A stretch of DNA of 64,000 bases. Source: Portulaca oleracea (lineage: Eukaryota > Streptophyta > Magnoliopsida > Caryophyllales > Portulacaceae). Of this stretch, positions 46,127 to 62,590 are shown in pieces. Location: assembly GCA_029582165.1 (NCBI GenBank), contig CM055882.1:17563867-17627866 (forward strand), given 5' to 3'. Both the position numbers and the translations under genes were made by a program. Every line of letters starts with the position of its first letter. Position 1 is the stretch's first letter. The notes beneath the pieces were generated by a model. It ran no database searches. It was not told where the DNA came from and saw only the letters and a list, made by a program, of their open reading frames with translations.

Positions 46127-49100
46127 GGGAATTGATCAAATGAGCATGGGGTTTAGAAGAGCATGTGAGCATTGTGAATCTAGACCATTGGATCTCCCAT
46201 CTATGGTTGTCTAATTTCTAGCATTTATCTTTTTTTTTTATTTTTTCCCCAACCAACATTTATCTTTTTTTTGCCTAGCTTCACGTGACTTCATGTCTAA
46301 TTAAATGCACCGATGACTTTGGGAATTGGTTAGATGTCATCTTTCCCTTTTCTCTCTCTTCCATCAAATACAATATAGAACACCTCCAGCAAACCCAGGC
46401 GAAATCTTGATGCGAAGGAAACACAATGACATCGGAAAAAAGGGGTCGGCGACGATGCCACGGTGATCGGAAAAGGGTTGCGACCACCATCCCGGGACAA
46501 CCATCGATGAAGGCCAACAGAAGTTACAAAATCTGACCACAGACACCAAGATGAGCACTGCCAATGAGGTCCCTTAACCATGGCGATTCCGATGAGGCCT
46601 CTCGGCATGACCGTCATCCTCCCAAAATCCCGAGACAGTGAGGGTTGGGTTCAACGACAGGGTTGCCGCATATGTGCAATAACAAAATGTCCCCACAAGA
46701 AATACTTGATGTCCACAGTTAGCACACTCATATAGGGGTTGATGATCACATATAATCTTGTTGATATTCACAATGTGAGTGATGAAAGTCCAAAGTTAAA
46801 TATATTCATCACACACATATCATTGATGTCGTTAATGTTCATTTGTGAAGAGTGAGGGAATTTATCATTTTAGACTGTGGACATTAAGTATTACCAAAGA
46901 GGACATCACGCATGCGGACTGTGGATGGGGCTTCATCATGTATTCATTTGTAAATAGTAAAGTGCATCCAGTTTGGATTGTGGACATCAAGTATTACTAA
47001 AAAGGACAAAGCGCGTATTGATTGTGGACATCATGTTTCTTCGTATACATTATACCCAATCATGTGCGGGATTTGATTGGTGTGTACTTGATATATTTTT
47101 ATTCATTTAATTGGCATGTGTACACTCATCTCATGTGCGTGCTCTTGATATATTTTTATTCTTTTGTCAAGAGTGGGGGCATCCATCATTTTAGGTTATG
47201 GACATTAAAAAAATAACAGCAGTGGACATCAAGTTCTATCAACATGGACATCAAGTATAACAACAGGGGACAAAGTACTAACATTATTGACTCACAATAC
47301 ACTCAAGCACATTAATACTTGGCCTTGAAATTTCATGAAGTGGACATCTAGTTGTGTCTATGTGAACTTTAAGTATAAATTGCAAGGATATTAGGTCCAT
47401 AGATCATTACACAATGCATTGTGACGTCTTACAAACTTGACATCCAAGAATAATAGTAGTGGACATCAAGCATTACAAACATGGACATTAAGTATTACAA
47501 CAGGGGACATTAAGTATTCCAACAAGGGACATCAAGAATGACATTATTGGCACATAATACACTCAAGCACGACAATAGGGGACATAAAAAATAACACTAA
47601 CAGGCATCAAGTATTATTAATATGGACATCTGATGTTATTCTTGATGTCCCCTGTTGTTGTGCTTGAGTGTATTATGTGCCAAGAATATTATTCTTGATG
47701 TCCCCTGTTGTAATACTTTATGTCCCCTGCTGTAAATATACTTAATGTCCATGTTGGTAATGCTTGATGTCTACTACTGTTATTCTTGGATGTCATGTTT
47801 GTTTGACGTCAAAATGCATTGTGTAATGATATATGAACCTAATATCCTTGCCATTTATACTTGAAGTTCACATAAACATAACTAGATGTCCACTTCATGA
47901 AATTTCAAGGCCAAGTATTAATGTGCTTGAGTGTATTATGAGTCAACAATGTTAATACTTGATGTCCCATGTTGTTATATTTGATGTCCATGTTGATCGA
48001 ACATGATGTCCACTGTTGTTATTTTTTAATGTCAGTAACCTAAAATGATGGATGCCCTCACTCTTGACAAATGAATAAAAATATATATAGTGCACGCACA
48101 TGAGATGGGTGCTCACATACCAATTAAATGAATAAAAATATATCATGTACTCGCCAATTATATTCCGCACATGATTGGGTACAATGCATACGAAGAAACA
48201 TGATGTCCACAACCCATATGCGCATTGTCCTTTTTAGTAATACTTGATGTCCACATTCCAAAATGGATGTCCATCACTACATCATGAATTTCATGTCCAC
48301 AGGCCACATGCGTGATGTCCTCTTTAGTAATACTTAATGTCCATAGTCTAAAATGATGGATTCCCTCACTCTTCACAAATGAACATTAACGACATCAATG
48401 TCATATGTGTGTGATGAATACATTTAACTGTGGACTTTCGTAACTCACATTGTGAATATCAACAAGATTATATGTGATCATCAACCCCTATATGAGTGTG
48501 GCTAACTGTGGACATCAAGTATTTCTTGTGGGGACATTTTATCATTGCACATATGCAGCAACCCTGTCGTTGAACATATACACCAACGCAACTCTCACTG
48601 TCTCAAGATTTTGGGAGGACGACGGTCATGCCGAGAGGCCTCGTCGAAATCGCCATGGTCAAGGGACCTCATTGGCAGTGCTCATCTTGGTGTCGGTGGT
48701 CAGATTTTGTAATTTCTGTTGGCCTTCGTTGATGGTTGTCCTGGGATAGTGGTCGCAACCCTTTTCCGATCACCATGGCATCGCCGCCGACCCCTTTTTT
48801 TTCCGATGTCATTGTGTTTCCTTTGCATCGGGATTTCGCCTGGGTTTGCTGGAGGTGTTCTATATTGTATCTGATGGAAAAGAGAGAAAAGGAAAAGATG
48901 ACATCTAACCAATTCCCAAAGTCATGTGTGCATTTAATTAGACATGAAGTCACATGAAGCTAGGCAAAAAAAAAAGATAAATGTTGGCTGGGGCAAAAAT
49001 AAAAAAAAAAAAGATAAATGTTTGCTGGGGCAAAAATAAAAAAAGATAAATGCTGAAAATTAGACAACCATAGATGGGAGATCCAATGGTCTAGATTCAC

Positions 49101-49129
49101 AATGCTCACATGCTCATTTGATCAATCCC
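46127..49129. mobile_element. Long-TIR element E2 (3.0 kb), almost entirely an inverted repeat
   Basis: GGGAATTGATCAAATGAGCA at 46127 pairs with the inverse of 49110-49129. The arms extend ~1.5 kb each to a centre near 47635. Outer arms hold a GC-richer stretch (~46380-46660 and ~48570-48850) with matching short open frames on opposite strands and no recognisable protein. The inner arms are 22-bp GGACATCAAG-type arrays. A transcript would fold into a long hairpin. Confidence 0.88.
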
Positions 49130-49133
49130 ATCC

Positions 49134-52248
<3,115 letters not shown>

Positions 52249-55200
52249 GGGAGGTGATCAAATGAGCATTGCTATGGAATGAGCATGTGAGCACTATTCA
52301 TAATGGCCATTGGATCTTAAATCAAAGGTCTAGATTAATTAAGTCATTTACATTTTCTTTTCCCCCAATTCAAACCATCTCACGTGAGGTTTCTCGATTA
52401 AAAAAAAAAGAAGAAAAAGACTCTCATTCATTAGAAGACGGCGCATGATTAATCTCCAGACCCCATAACTACAGTTCCCAAAGTCAATTGTTTCTCCTTC
52501 CCAACTCATTCTCCTTCCCAGCTCCAACAGAGAGGTTGTTCATCTTCAGTCTGAAAAGAGGCATTCGTTGTCATCAACACAAAGAGCTAAAATTCATCCA
52601 GCCCAAAGTGTCTTCCCAGCCGTCGTTCAATTGCCGTCGACGCCGTTGACAAAGTTTGGTGTTTGTTGAGTTGCATTTTAGTTGCGCTTGGTTCACAATA
52701 AGGTTTGTATATCGTCCTTCTGAAGTAAATTTCGAATCCTTGTTGTTGTATGTTTTTTTTACTTGTTGTTTAGGGTTTCATGGAAATGTTTTCTTCTTCA
52801 CAGAGAGGCATAATTTGATCTACAATGGAGACACATGAGCACATATCAAGCGACAATTATGTTGTTTAGGGTTTGTGTAGTTTGAAATTTCAAATTGCAA
52901 GTTTTGGTTATGTTTGTGCATGGTGAATGTCGTTGTTTTGCCGGAAGGTTAGGGGAGTGTTGTATGTTAAAGCGGATTTCTGAGATAGCAAGTGTGAACA
53001 TCAAATGGTGCAAGAGTGGACATTAGCTTCCGTGGAAATGAACATCATGACAATTGGTGGCAGTTATTTTCCTTGTAGATGATGGACACATTTGGGGTTT
53101 AATGTCATGTTTAATGTCCATGTTCATTCTGTTTGATGTCTAATTTTGCAATATAAAGGTTGTGTATTTTCTAATATAAAGTTATTGAGATGTCCACTGT
53201 TGAAAAGGTTGGTCACGTTTTGCATTATCTAATACTGATAATGCTATATGTCCCCTATTGTTATACTTGATGTCCATAATGATAATGTTGAATATCCCCT
53301 GTTGTTATTCTTGATGTCCACAATTATAATGCTTGATGTCTCCTGATGTTATAGTTGATATTCATAATGATAATGTTTGATGTCCCCTGCTGTTATACTT
53401 AATGTCCATACTGATAATACTTGATACCCCCTGTTGTTATACTTGATGTCCACAATGGTAATGCATGATGTCACATGCTGTTATATTTGATATCCATAAT
53501 GATAATGTTTGGTGTCCCCTGCTGTTATACTTGATGTCCACAATGATAATGATTGATGCCCTATGTTGTTATACTTAATGACCATAATGATAATGATTGA
53601 TGTCTTCAGCTAATAAACTTGATGTCTATACTGATAACGCTTAATGTCCCCGACTACTATATTTTATGTCCATATTGATGTCCCCAACTAATATACTTGT
53701 TCGCAATTACACTAATAATGCCCCCTTATGTTATGGTCACATGCTAACAAAAAGTTGGTGGTGTGTTTGTCAAAGTCGCACCCTTAATCTGAGAAGGGAC
53801 GGTAGTGATAATGATTGTGTATTGTACAATTTGTAAGTACATAGTCAGTTTGGCGTCCCTAGCTTTTTACACTATTATATTGTTCATTAATATGTTGAGC
53901 GTCAACTTGTTTCATTGTAGGAAGAACGATCGGAGGCATTGAGGAAATGCTACTATGTTGCGATATAATTATGCATAAAGACAACATATTGAAAGACCAT
54001 TTTTACAGCAAGGCTTCTCAATGGGATGAAACCAAGTCACTTCCATCGATTTGATTCAATGGTTTTAGATGGATTACTGCTGGTTTTAAATTACGTAGTA
54101 TATGGTGTGTTGTGGAACATTAAGAACATTTTTAATGGTTGTCATGTTAGTGTCATGAACAACAGTTGGATTGTTGATTAGTTTTTTATCCTTATTTTCT
54201 CTTTGCTATTAATAGAACAGATTATGTATTTGGTCTAAAAACTCACCTCATGATGGATGCGTTTACATTCAAGTGTAGACATTTTTTTTGTCTCTCGTTT
54301 AGTTGCACTTGTTGTCCACATTGATAATAAGCGATGTATGCGATTATATTGACTGATATCCACATTACTAATGAATGATGTCCGCAACAATATTGGATGA
54401 TGTTTCGCAATGACATTGGAACGATGTTTGTTGGTATCATATGTATATACTTTAAGTCCACATTGGTAATCAATGATGTCCGCAAGAATATTGATTGATG
54501 TCCACAATGGTATTGAACAAAGTTCATTTTTGTCATATCTGGCGAAGACCACATTTATAATGCTTGATGTTCATAGTGATATTGATTGAAGTCCACGTTG
54601 GTCATCCACGTATGTCTGCAACAAAATATATATAGTCTAAGCCCATATTGGCAAAACAACGACATTCACCATACATAAACATAACCAAAACTTGCAATTT
54701 GAAATTTCAAACTACACAAACCCTAAACAACATAATTGTCACTTGATATGTGCTCATGTGTCTCCACTGTAGATCAAATTATGTCTCTCTGTTAAGAAGA
54801 AAACATTTCCATGAAACCCTAAACAACAAGTAAAAAAAACATACAACAACAAAGATTCGAAATTTACTTCAGAAGGACGATATACAAACCTTATTGTGAA
54901 CCAAGCGCAACTAAAATGCAACTCAACAAACACCAAACTTTGTCAACGACGTCGACGGCAATTGAACGACGGCTGGGAAGACACTTTGGGTTGGATGAAT
55001 TTTAGCTCTTTGTGTTGATGACAACGAACGCCTCTTTTCAGACTGAAGATTAACAGCCTCTCTATTGGAGCTGGGAAGGAGAATGAGTTGGGAAGGAGAA
55101 ACAATTGACTTTGGGAACTGTGGTTATGGGGTCTGGAGATTAATCATGCGCCGTCTTCTAATGAATGAAGGTCTTTTTCTTTTTTTTTATTCGAGAAACC

Positions 55201-55319
55201 TCACGTGAGATGGTTTGAATTGGGGGAAAAGAAAATCTAGGCCATTGATTTAAGATCCAATGGCCATTATGAATAGTGCTCACATGCTCATTATAAAGCA
55301 ATGCTCATTTGATCAGCTC

Positions 55320-55321
<2 letters not shown>
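52249..55321. mobile_element. Long-TIR element E4 (3.1 kb)
   Basis: GGGAGGTGATCAAATGAGCA at 52249 pairs with the inverse of 55302-55321. The arms are ~700 bp (to ~52950 and from ~54650) and very similar. Each arm has a gene-like segment (cagctccaacagagag ... attttagttgcgcttggttc ... aaggtttgtatatcg) with matching 60-codon frames on opposite strands. The unique middle holds a 44-bp tandem array (53222-53661) and a non-repetitive stretch (~53920-54230) with no recognisable protein. TA repeats flank only the right side. Confidence 0.85.
53222..53661. repeat. 44-bp tandem repeat, 10 units, built of two 22-bp halves
   Basis: Ten units of exactly 44 bp, with no length change, start at 53222, 53266, 53310 and so on to 53618. 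Each has a TTGATGTCCAYAATGATAAT half and a TTGATGTCCCCTGCTGTTAT half. Substitutions are common but indels absent. Confidence 0.92.

Positions 55322-55385
<64 letters not shown>
55322..55385. repeat. (TA)n microsatellite
   Basis: About 32 TA units at the right edge of E4. Confidence 0.97.
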
Positions 55386-55387
<2 letters not shown>

Positions 55388-55887
55388 TAATGGTTCCTAC
55401 CTTGTTTTAAATAAAAATTATATTCTAATAATCCATACTTTCAGCTTTTATATATTAATGATTTCTACTTTATTTTTTATTCTGGTGGTCCAACAAAATA
55501 AAAATTATATTCTAGTGGTACTTTATGTTTTATTTTTTTCATTTTAGCTCTTTGTGTTGATGACAACGAACGCCTCTTTTCAGACTGAAGATGAACAGCC
55601 TCTCTATTGGAGCTGGGAAGGAGAATGAGTTGGGAAGGAGAAACAATTGACTTTGGGAACTGTGGTTATGGGGTCTGGAGATTAATCATGCGCCATCTTC
55701 TAATGAATGAAGGTCTTTTTCTTTTTTTTTTTTTATTCGAGAAACCTCACGTGAGATGGTTTGAATTGGGGGAAAAGAAAATGTAAATGACTTAATTAAT
55801 CTAGGCCATTGATTTAAGATCCAATGGTTATTATGAATAGTGCTCACATGCTCATTCTAAAGCAATGCTCATTTAATCACCTCCCAT

Positions 55888-55890
55888 ATA

Positions 55891-55957
<67 letters not shown>
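55888..55957. repeat. (TA)n microsatellite
   Basis: About 34 TA units in the duplicated segment. Confidence 0.97.
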
Positions 55958-55959
<2 letters not shown>

Positions 55960-57033
55960 TAATGGTTCCTACCTTGTTTTAAATAAAAATTATATTCTAA
56001 TAATCCATACTTTCAGCTTTTATATATTAATGATTTCTACTTTATTTTTTATTCTGGTGGTCCAACAAAATAAAAATTATGTTCTAGTGGTACTAAATAT
56101 ACCTCCACATTCTTTTTTATTTTTTTCATTCTTGCCCTATATATTGTGTTTTATTTTTTTGTTCACACCCCAAAAAGGTTATGAATTGTAATTGCTAAAA
56201 GAAATTTTCAATTACTCTTTCGAGAATCTGAGCAATTATTATATTTTTTGAAGGAATAAAAGTGAAAAAATCATTGAAAAATCGAAAAAATTTGAGTCAA
56301 ATGTTGTAAATTCATAAAATATCGTGGGAAGGTGTTGTGCTAAGTTTTGAATCAAATACAAGTTAAAATGTTTGATATTTAGGGTATACACTTAGGTAGA
56401 CCTTGCAATTTCTGACCGACCCGATAAGCCGACCCGAACCTGCCCGAAATTTCTGGGTTTTGAACACGAGTTTTTCAACTAAACCCGAAGTATACCGAAC
56501 CTGAAAATTAGAGGGTCAAACCCGACCCGCCCGTTTGACTCGAAAATTTAACTTTTTGAGTTAAACTTTATTAAAATTTGTGACTTTGCATTCAAATTTT
56601 TAACTATTAAACTTAAGCGCAACTTATTTATTTGTTATTTCTCTTATTTAAGTTAAAATAGTTACAATAGTCTATCATTGCTAGAAGATAATAATATTTT
56701 GTAATGTATATTGTACAAAAAGTAGTATTTAGAGACCATATTTTAAAAAGAAAAAGCGAAAAAAGGTCGCAATCATAACCCGTTGGGTTGGCCCGAAACC
56801 GAAATACACCGCCCGTATTTTCCCGGACCCGAAATACACCCGACCCGTATTCACCCGAACCCAATATACGATCGACCCGAAACCGCCCGCCCGACCGAAT
56901 TGACAGGTCTACACTTAGATGTCCCACCATTATACAATTTTTATTTTTTTGGGGCCACTAGATCAAATACAAAAACAAAGTAGGGAATAAATGGCATACA
57001 AAAGCTGAAAGTTGGGATTATTATAATCCAATT
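55958..57033. mobile_element. MITE family M, copy 2, with nested hAT MITE
   Basis: Homologous to 43535-44050 (gtattctaataatcc..., tattctggtggtcc, atctgagcaattattat, tttagggtatac, right end attataatccaatt). It is split at ~56390 by the hAT MITE 56397-56911. Confidence 0.8.
56397..56911. mobile_element. hAT-type MITE, nested in M copy 2
   Basis: The left end TAGACCTTGCAATTTC pairs with the inverse of the right end, TAGACCTGTCAATTC. Flanks are cacttagg (56389-56396) and cacttaga (56912-56919), an 8-bp duplication with one mismatch, as expected for hAT. Interior ends are rich in GACCCGAACC-like units. Confidence 0.88.
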
Positions 57034-57094
57034 TTAGGGGACTTCAATTTTACATAGTAAATATCACATTAACATGACACTTTGATAAGCATAT

Positions 57095-57271
57095 GTGAGC
57101 ATGGATGGAGATCAAGTATTGTTTTTAAGGACATCAAGTATTGTTTTAGGAGACATCAAGTTTGCATGGTGAACATCAAGAGAACATCAATTCTTGATGT
57201 TCACCAGGCAAACTTGATTCATAAAATAATACTTGATGTTCTCAGTAATAATACTTGATGTCCATCCATGC
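57095..57271. repeat. Small inverted repeat of 22-bp GACATCAAG units
   Basis: 'gatcaagtattgtttttaa'-type units spaced 22 bp run to ~57190 and then invert (aatacttgatgtcc). The outer edges gagcatggatgga and tccatccatgc pair. It looks like a fragment of the E family core. Confidence 0.75.
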
Positions 57272-57778
57272 ACAATCGGTCTTAGGGGTATGTACAAGGG
57301 GCAACCGCCCCAGGGCCCACCATAGTGGCGGAATAAAGGTGGCCGAAGGGCGCCCTGGCCACTTATAACGACTATTAACGTATGATAATGCAAACTATAC
57401 AATATTGGATAATTTATCACAGTGGTTGTCATTAACACTTTGTTCTAATTAACATGCCTTGGGGATCACTCTAACTCTTGTCTATTTAAAACCTTGATCT
57501 TTAGGGTTGTAATCAAATTATGACTTTATGAAATGAAAACTCTTGGGTATTTGAAACCCTTCCTCAAAATCTCTACTAATATTATCCATGAGATCCATGG
57601 TTGTGGTGGAAGAGTGGTTTCTTTATAGCTGAATAGTGGAATCCTCCTTTATTTGAACTTGATGAAATTTTCAATCTTGGGTCATCAAGCTTCTTGTCGA
57701 TGATTCAATCTTTATGAAAGTCTCTTTGTTCCCTTAGGCCATCCTTGGTAGGTAATCCTTTATAGGTGATCATATCTT
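57272..57778. other. Intergenic, unassigned
   Basis: A GC-rich patch (57296-57365, ggggcaaccgccccagggcc) followed by AT-rich sequence; no gene recognised. Confidence 0.4.
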
Positions 57779-57786
57779 GTTTCCAT

Positions 57787-58601
57787 TAGGGATGGCAATG
57801 GGCAGGGTCTGGGGAGGGTCCTGCTGGACCCGGACCTGGACCCGCCAAATATTTTTGGACCCGTACCCGCCCCGGGACCCAGTGGGTCTCAAAAATTCAG
57901 ACCCGGACCCGGACTCGGCGGGTCCACAGGTCCTTAATGGGTCCAACCATATTATTCATTTTTTACAAGATTTATTAACTTTTAGGGTTAATTTATACTT
58001 GTATACATGTATAATAGTAACTATTCTATTTAAAAACACTTATTTTTGACACAATAAAAACATCAAAACACCAATATACGATGATACGTGCGAATTCTAA
58101 GTTTCCAACGTTAAAACATAACAAAAGTCAACAAGACATCAACAAAATGTGTGAGTGTGGTGTTGCTGCTGCGGACTGCAGTGCTGCGTCGCCTGATGGA
58201 GATTGGAGAATGTGTGAGTGTGGTGTGTGGACTGTGAATGGAGATGGAGTGTGTGAGATTGTGAGGTGAGAGGGGAGGGAGATGGGCATTGGGCAGTAGA
58301 GTAGTAGTGCGGCTGTGGTGAATGTCGCTTGTGTGAGAGTGACTATGTGACAGAATCACATACGAGGGTTTTAATATTATTTCAAATTTAGTTAACTAAA
58401 TTTTTTTTGTAAAATTAATTATAAATGTTTATATTGTGACGGGTCCACAGGCCGGGTCTACGGGTCCATGCTTGGACCCGGACCCGCAAATTTTTGTCGG
58501 ACCCATACCCGCCCCAAGACCCGTCGGGTCCAATTTTTTTGGACCCAGACCCGTCTTAATGGGGCGGGTCCGACCGGGTCCAAGACCCGCTGCCATCCCT
58601 A
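57787..58601. mobile_element. hAT-type MITE (815 bp), perfect 8-bp TSD gtttccat
   Basis: TAGGGATGGCAATGGGC at the left pairs with the inverse of the right end, TAGGGATGGCAGCGGGTC. It is bounded by gtttccat at 57779-57786 and 58602-58609. Subterminal GGACCCGG/CCGGGTCC repeats fill both ends and the core is non-coding. This terminal sequence is a common plant hAT MITE type. Confidence 0.95.
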
Positions 58602-58889
58602 GTTTCCATTTCTCTTTTATCACTCATATACCAAAATTCGTGTGTTCGAAGTTGGGTCACTGTTCCGTTGGTTTTTGGATGTTATTTGGGTTGGTGTGTG
58701 TTTGTTTTGGCCCTTAGACGATTGATAAATATGTAGATAGTGTTTATTTGGGCATTTATTCAATTTTGAGTCCCATTGTGAATGATTTGGGGGTGTTTTT
58801 GATGCTCTTTCTATTGGGGGTTGTTTGATACTTGTATGAATCTTAGGCCTTATTTGTTGATCTTAAAGAGTAAAGACCCTTCCATTATC

Positions 58890-59927
58890 AAGGTAAGCAT
58901 GCATCAGATGTGCCAGAAACATAACACAAAATCCATTTAGTGGCTCCTAGATGGAGTAGAGATGGATTGTGCATGAACCTGGACACCACACTCATAGAGT
59001 GTGCAACGTCATGTCGAATATGAGAGAGATGGTTTAGCCCATCCGCAATCCTTCAAAAGTATGTAGCATTAGCTTTTTGGGTACCATCTTCAGCCTAAAC
59101 ACCTCATTCACATTCATAGGAGTACTTGCAACTTTACAACCCATCATGTTGTGTATCTTGAGGAGGTCCATTACACAATTTTGTTGAGAGACCATCAGTA
59201 TCTTGTTTTACCTCAAGCCCAAGAAAATAATGCAATAATCCCAAATCTGTCATCTCAAATGTCCTTGTCATGCATGACTTAAATTCATCTACAAGAGACT
59301 CCCCATTTATATCATATCATCGACATAAAGACAAACCACCAAGAAACCAGTGTCACTTGTTTTTTGAAATAAAGGGTGGCCCATTTGCACTTCTCTTAAA
59401 ATTGTTTTCAACAAAGAAAGTGCCAATCTTTTTATACCATGTGTATGGAGCCTGTTTTAGACCATACAAAGCCTTTTTCAACCTATAGACTTTGTTCTCC
59501 TTGCCTTTTATCACAAACCCTTCAGGTTGTACAATATAAACCTCCTCATTCAATTCTGATCCCCAATTAAAAAGGCAAACTTCACATCAAATTGAAATAT
59601 AAATCATTGAAACTGGGCAACTAAGGCTAGAAAAATCCTTATAGTTTCAAAGTGAGCCACCGATGAGAAGATCTCATCGAAGTCGACACCTTGTTGTTGA
59701 GCATAACCCTTTATAACCAATCGAGCCTTGTACTTTTGAACCATACCATCAACATTGCACTTAGTGCGGGACACCCACTTCAAACCAATAACATTCTTCC
59801 TTTTTGGAAGGTCTACCAAGTCTCATGTCTGATTTTTTTGAATGGACAACAACTCCTCTTCCATTGTTTTGCACCACTTAGGCTACTTTGTTGCTCCCTC
59901 AAAGTAAATAGGATATGTAACAAATAA
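58890..59927 (-). pseudogene. Ty1/copia RT fragment, degenerate
   Basis: Minus strand in order: [89 protein letters not shown]. Near 59290-59100 a YVDD-type motif and FEMTDLGLLHYFLGLEV follow, and near 58980-58920 a VSRFMHNPSLLHLGA-like stretch continues. It is interrupted by several TGA stops (e.g. where QTW and FQW are expected) and frameshifts. The upstream part of pol is cut off by gypsy LTR C at 59928. Confidence 0.88.
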
Positions 59928-60419
59928 TGTAACGCCCCGAAAATTTAATTATAAAATAATCAAAGTCAAACTAACATTAACGGAAAACTCAGCGGAAGTC
60001 TCAAACTTTATTTGAGTGTCACTGCCGTATCCCCGAAGGAATACAAGGCGAGAAGGAAAACTACAACTGTTTGACAACGGTAAACCAACTAACAAACTCA
60101 AACTTAGAATTTAAACTCAACATCACTATCTTCATATCTTTCTAAAAAGAAATGCAATATAAATAACAACTTCTAATCACGTCATTCTCACTTCTAATTC
60201 CCGCCCCTAGCATACATATCTTCACCTGGAAACAAAACATTACAAAAATGAGGGGGAAAACTCAATAATCTCTACCCATAACCGTTAAAACAATTCAAAT
60301 CCATTTCAACTCATTTAAGGGAGATGGAACAAGTCAAACCATTTCACAAACCTTTAACCCTTATAACTGTTTTCCTAAACCCAACCAATTCATTTTATTA
60401 TGCGGACGGGATGTCAGAT

Positions 60420-60665
60420 CCCTTAAAGAAACATTCGCCCACCAAAGGCATAAACATTCGCCCACCAAAGGCATCAAACATTTATCCACCAAAGGCATCA
60501 AAACATTCGCCCACAAAAGGCATAAATAATCGTCCACCAAAGGCATAAAAACATTCGCCCACCAAAGTATAAACAATCGCCCCCCAAGGGAATAAAACAT
60601 TCACCTACCAAAGGTATAAACAATCGCTCACCAAAGGCATCAAAACATTCTCCCACCAAATGCAT
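60420..60665. repeat. Minisatellite in LTR C (cgcccaccaaaggcataaac unit)
   Basis: About ten degenerate 20-24 bp units with core ccaccaaaggcat. Element A's LTR has a few copies of the same core (7250-7410), while LTR B lacks the array. Confidence 0.9.
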
Positions 60666-62590
60666 AATCATCATCTATCCTATATCAGGGCACCCCCTGA
60701 TCGCTTGACAATCCCCCTGCAGGATACCAAATCCTGGTCTCTTGGGTGTTCCCCAAACCCGCTTAATCTTTCACTTTCAATTATTAGTATCTTATGCAAA
60801 GCTCAGCTCACAACTCTCAAGTCAAACCCAACCCAGGTTATCAAAACCAATAATAAAACCACGGAAAAGACCATCTCAATTTCCTCAACTCATAACTCAA
60901 ATAACCATAAACAAATGTCCAAAAATGGCCACATTTCCACGTAAAGTCCCCTTCGAGATGCAAATTCTAAAACATATTATAAATCAACAAAAACACATTT
61001 AAAGTGCATCCCAGTATTAGGGCATAGACATTACCTAAATATCTTCACTTGACTTCAACTAACGAACACTTGAGCTCACTAACGACGCGAACTAGCTCGG
61101 GCCTAAAATAAAATAATTTCTCTAATTGAAACGCACCCCACGAAGTTAGTATTAATTACCTTCTACCTAACCCTCCCCTAGGAACACTATAAGGTTCCCA
61201 TCATTCATGAATGTACATCTTGAATTACTCAACATATTCCAAACAATAACATATTAAAAACCAATCAACCTTTTTACATAACAACACATTCATTAAATAG
61301 TAATAACAACAAGACAGATTACATCACTCACCTAGAAAGGGTCATAACTTGACTTCCCAACATCCTATAGGTCTGGTTTTGGACTTTCCAGAAACCTCGG
61401 GATGTCTACTAAAACTCTTATGTCGAACTCGAGACTAAAAACACACTCAAAAGTCCTCAAAAATAGTCATCAATCCAAACTGTTCAGATGTGACCTAGGT
61501 CTGGTAATTGGGGTATAACTCAACTTATACAACTCCAAAGTCCGATCCTCAAAATTCCTATGAAAGCTAACATCTTGCAGGATATCTAGTTCAAATGGTT
61601 TGACCAAAGGACAAATATACGATTTATGGTGACCCATTCTTTACATCCTATCGAAACTGTCCCGTTCCCGATTTTCATATAGTAGATAATTTCGGTTCTA
61701 GTTTTCACCATTTGATCCCGGGGTCCTAATTTGGCCCTAAAACAGTGGCTAAGGTTACATTTTCTATCCTAATCCAACCAAGGTCTAAAAGTTACCAATT
61801 ATAACCAACAAATTAAACCTTTCTAGGTAAAGAACTTGATAATAACGTAATAATAATATAACCACATATAAATAAAATAACAGAACTACTTAAAATTTGA
61901 AACTTTACTCACATAACATGTTATAAAGTTTATGAAACCAACATGTACAAAGAGTTTTAGAACCACCTTTTAATTAACTACAAAATAAGTTTTACATAAA
62001 GAAGACCCGACAATAACGTAATAATAATATAAACACATAATAGTCACATAATAGTAACATAATACGTAATGTTTGAAACTTGATATACATAATACATTAT
62101 TAAAAATTATAAAGCAGAAGGAAAGATTTTTTTTAAAAAAAAACTCGTTTTAAGAATTTATAACATAATACTAAATATAAACTACTACTTTAACTAAAGA
62201 AATACAAAAAAACTATGCTTCACAATTATGAACGATATAAAAGAAATATTTCACAACTATAATCAACCTTATTTAAACTATCACATGTAACATCACTCAA
62301 TTATAACTAAAGAATTCGGATTTAACAAAGTAACCTAACTCTAATTCATACACAAAATAATACTAACAAGACCCTAAGATGATTTACATATAATATACTA
62401 GATTAATCATATAATACACATAAATCATCAAATTACACACAATTTTTTAACTTATAACAGAAACATTCTAATTACCAGTTGAAGTTCATGTACGTGTAGA
62501 AGCTTAATACCCCACTTCACGAACCAAGAACCCGAACACAGCATGTTAATTCTAATTGGCTAAGACAAATCATGCTCCTAATTAGAATAG

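Larger units (their letters stand above)
55005..56090 (+). repeat. Tandem duplication of E4 end + (TA)n + MITE border
   Basis: 55005-55540 (E4 right terminus, TA repeat, then cttaatggttcctacc...) is repeated at 55546-56090. The TA tract differs in length. Copy 2 keeps 'gtaaatgacttaattaa', which matches the E4 left arm, while copy 1 has lost it. Confidence 0.9.

Noticed and set aside
46281..46617. 78-95 codon frames in E2 and their mirror frames at 48669-48957.
   Set aside because: They occur because the region is an inverted repeat. No homology was recognised and the frames overlap in several registers.
44450..47640. 22-bp spaced repeats considered as a CRISPR-like array.
   Set aside because: Plant genomic context, no constant repeat with unique spacers, and units are contiguous degenerate repeats.
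57296..57365. GC-rich patch ggggcaaccgccccagggcc considered as a transposon end.
   Set aside because: No matching inverted end or target duplication was located.
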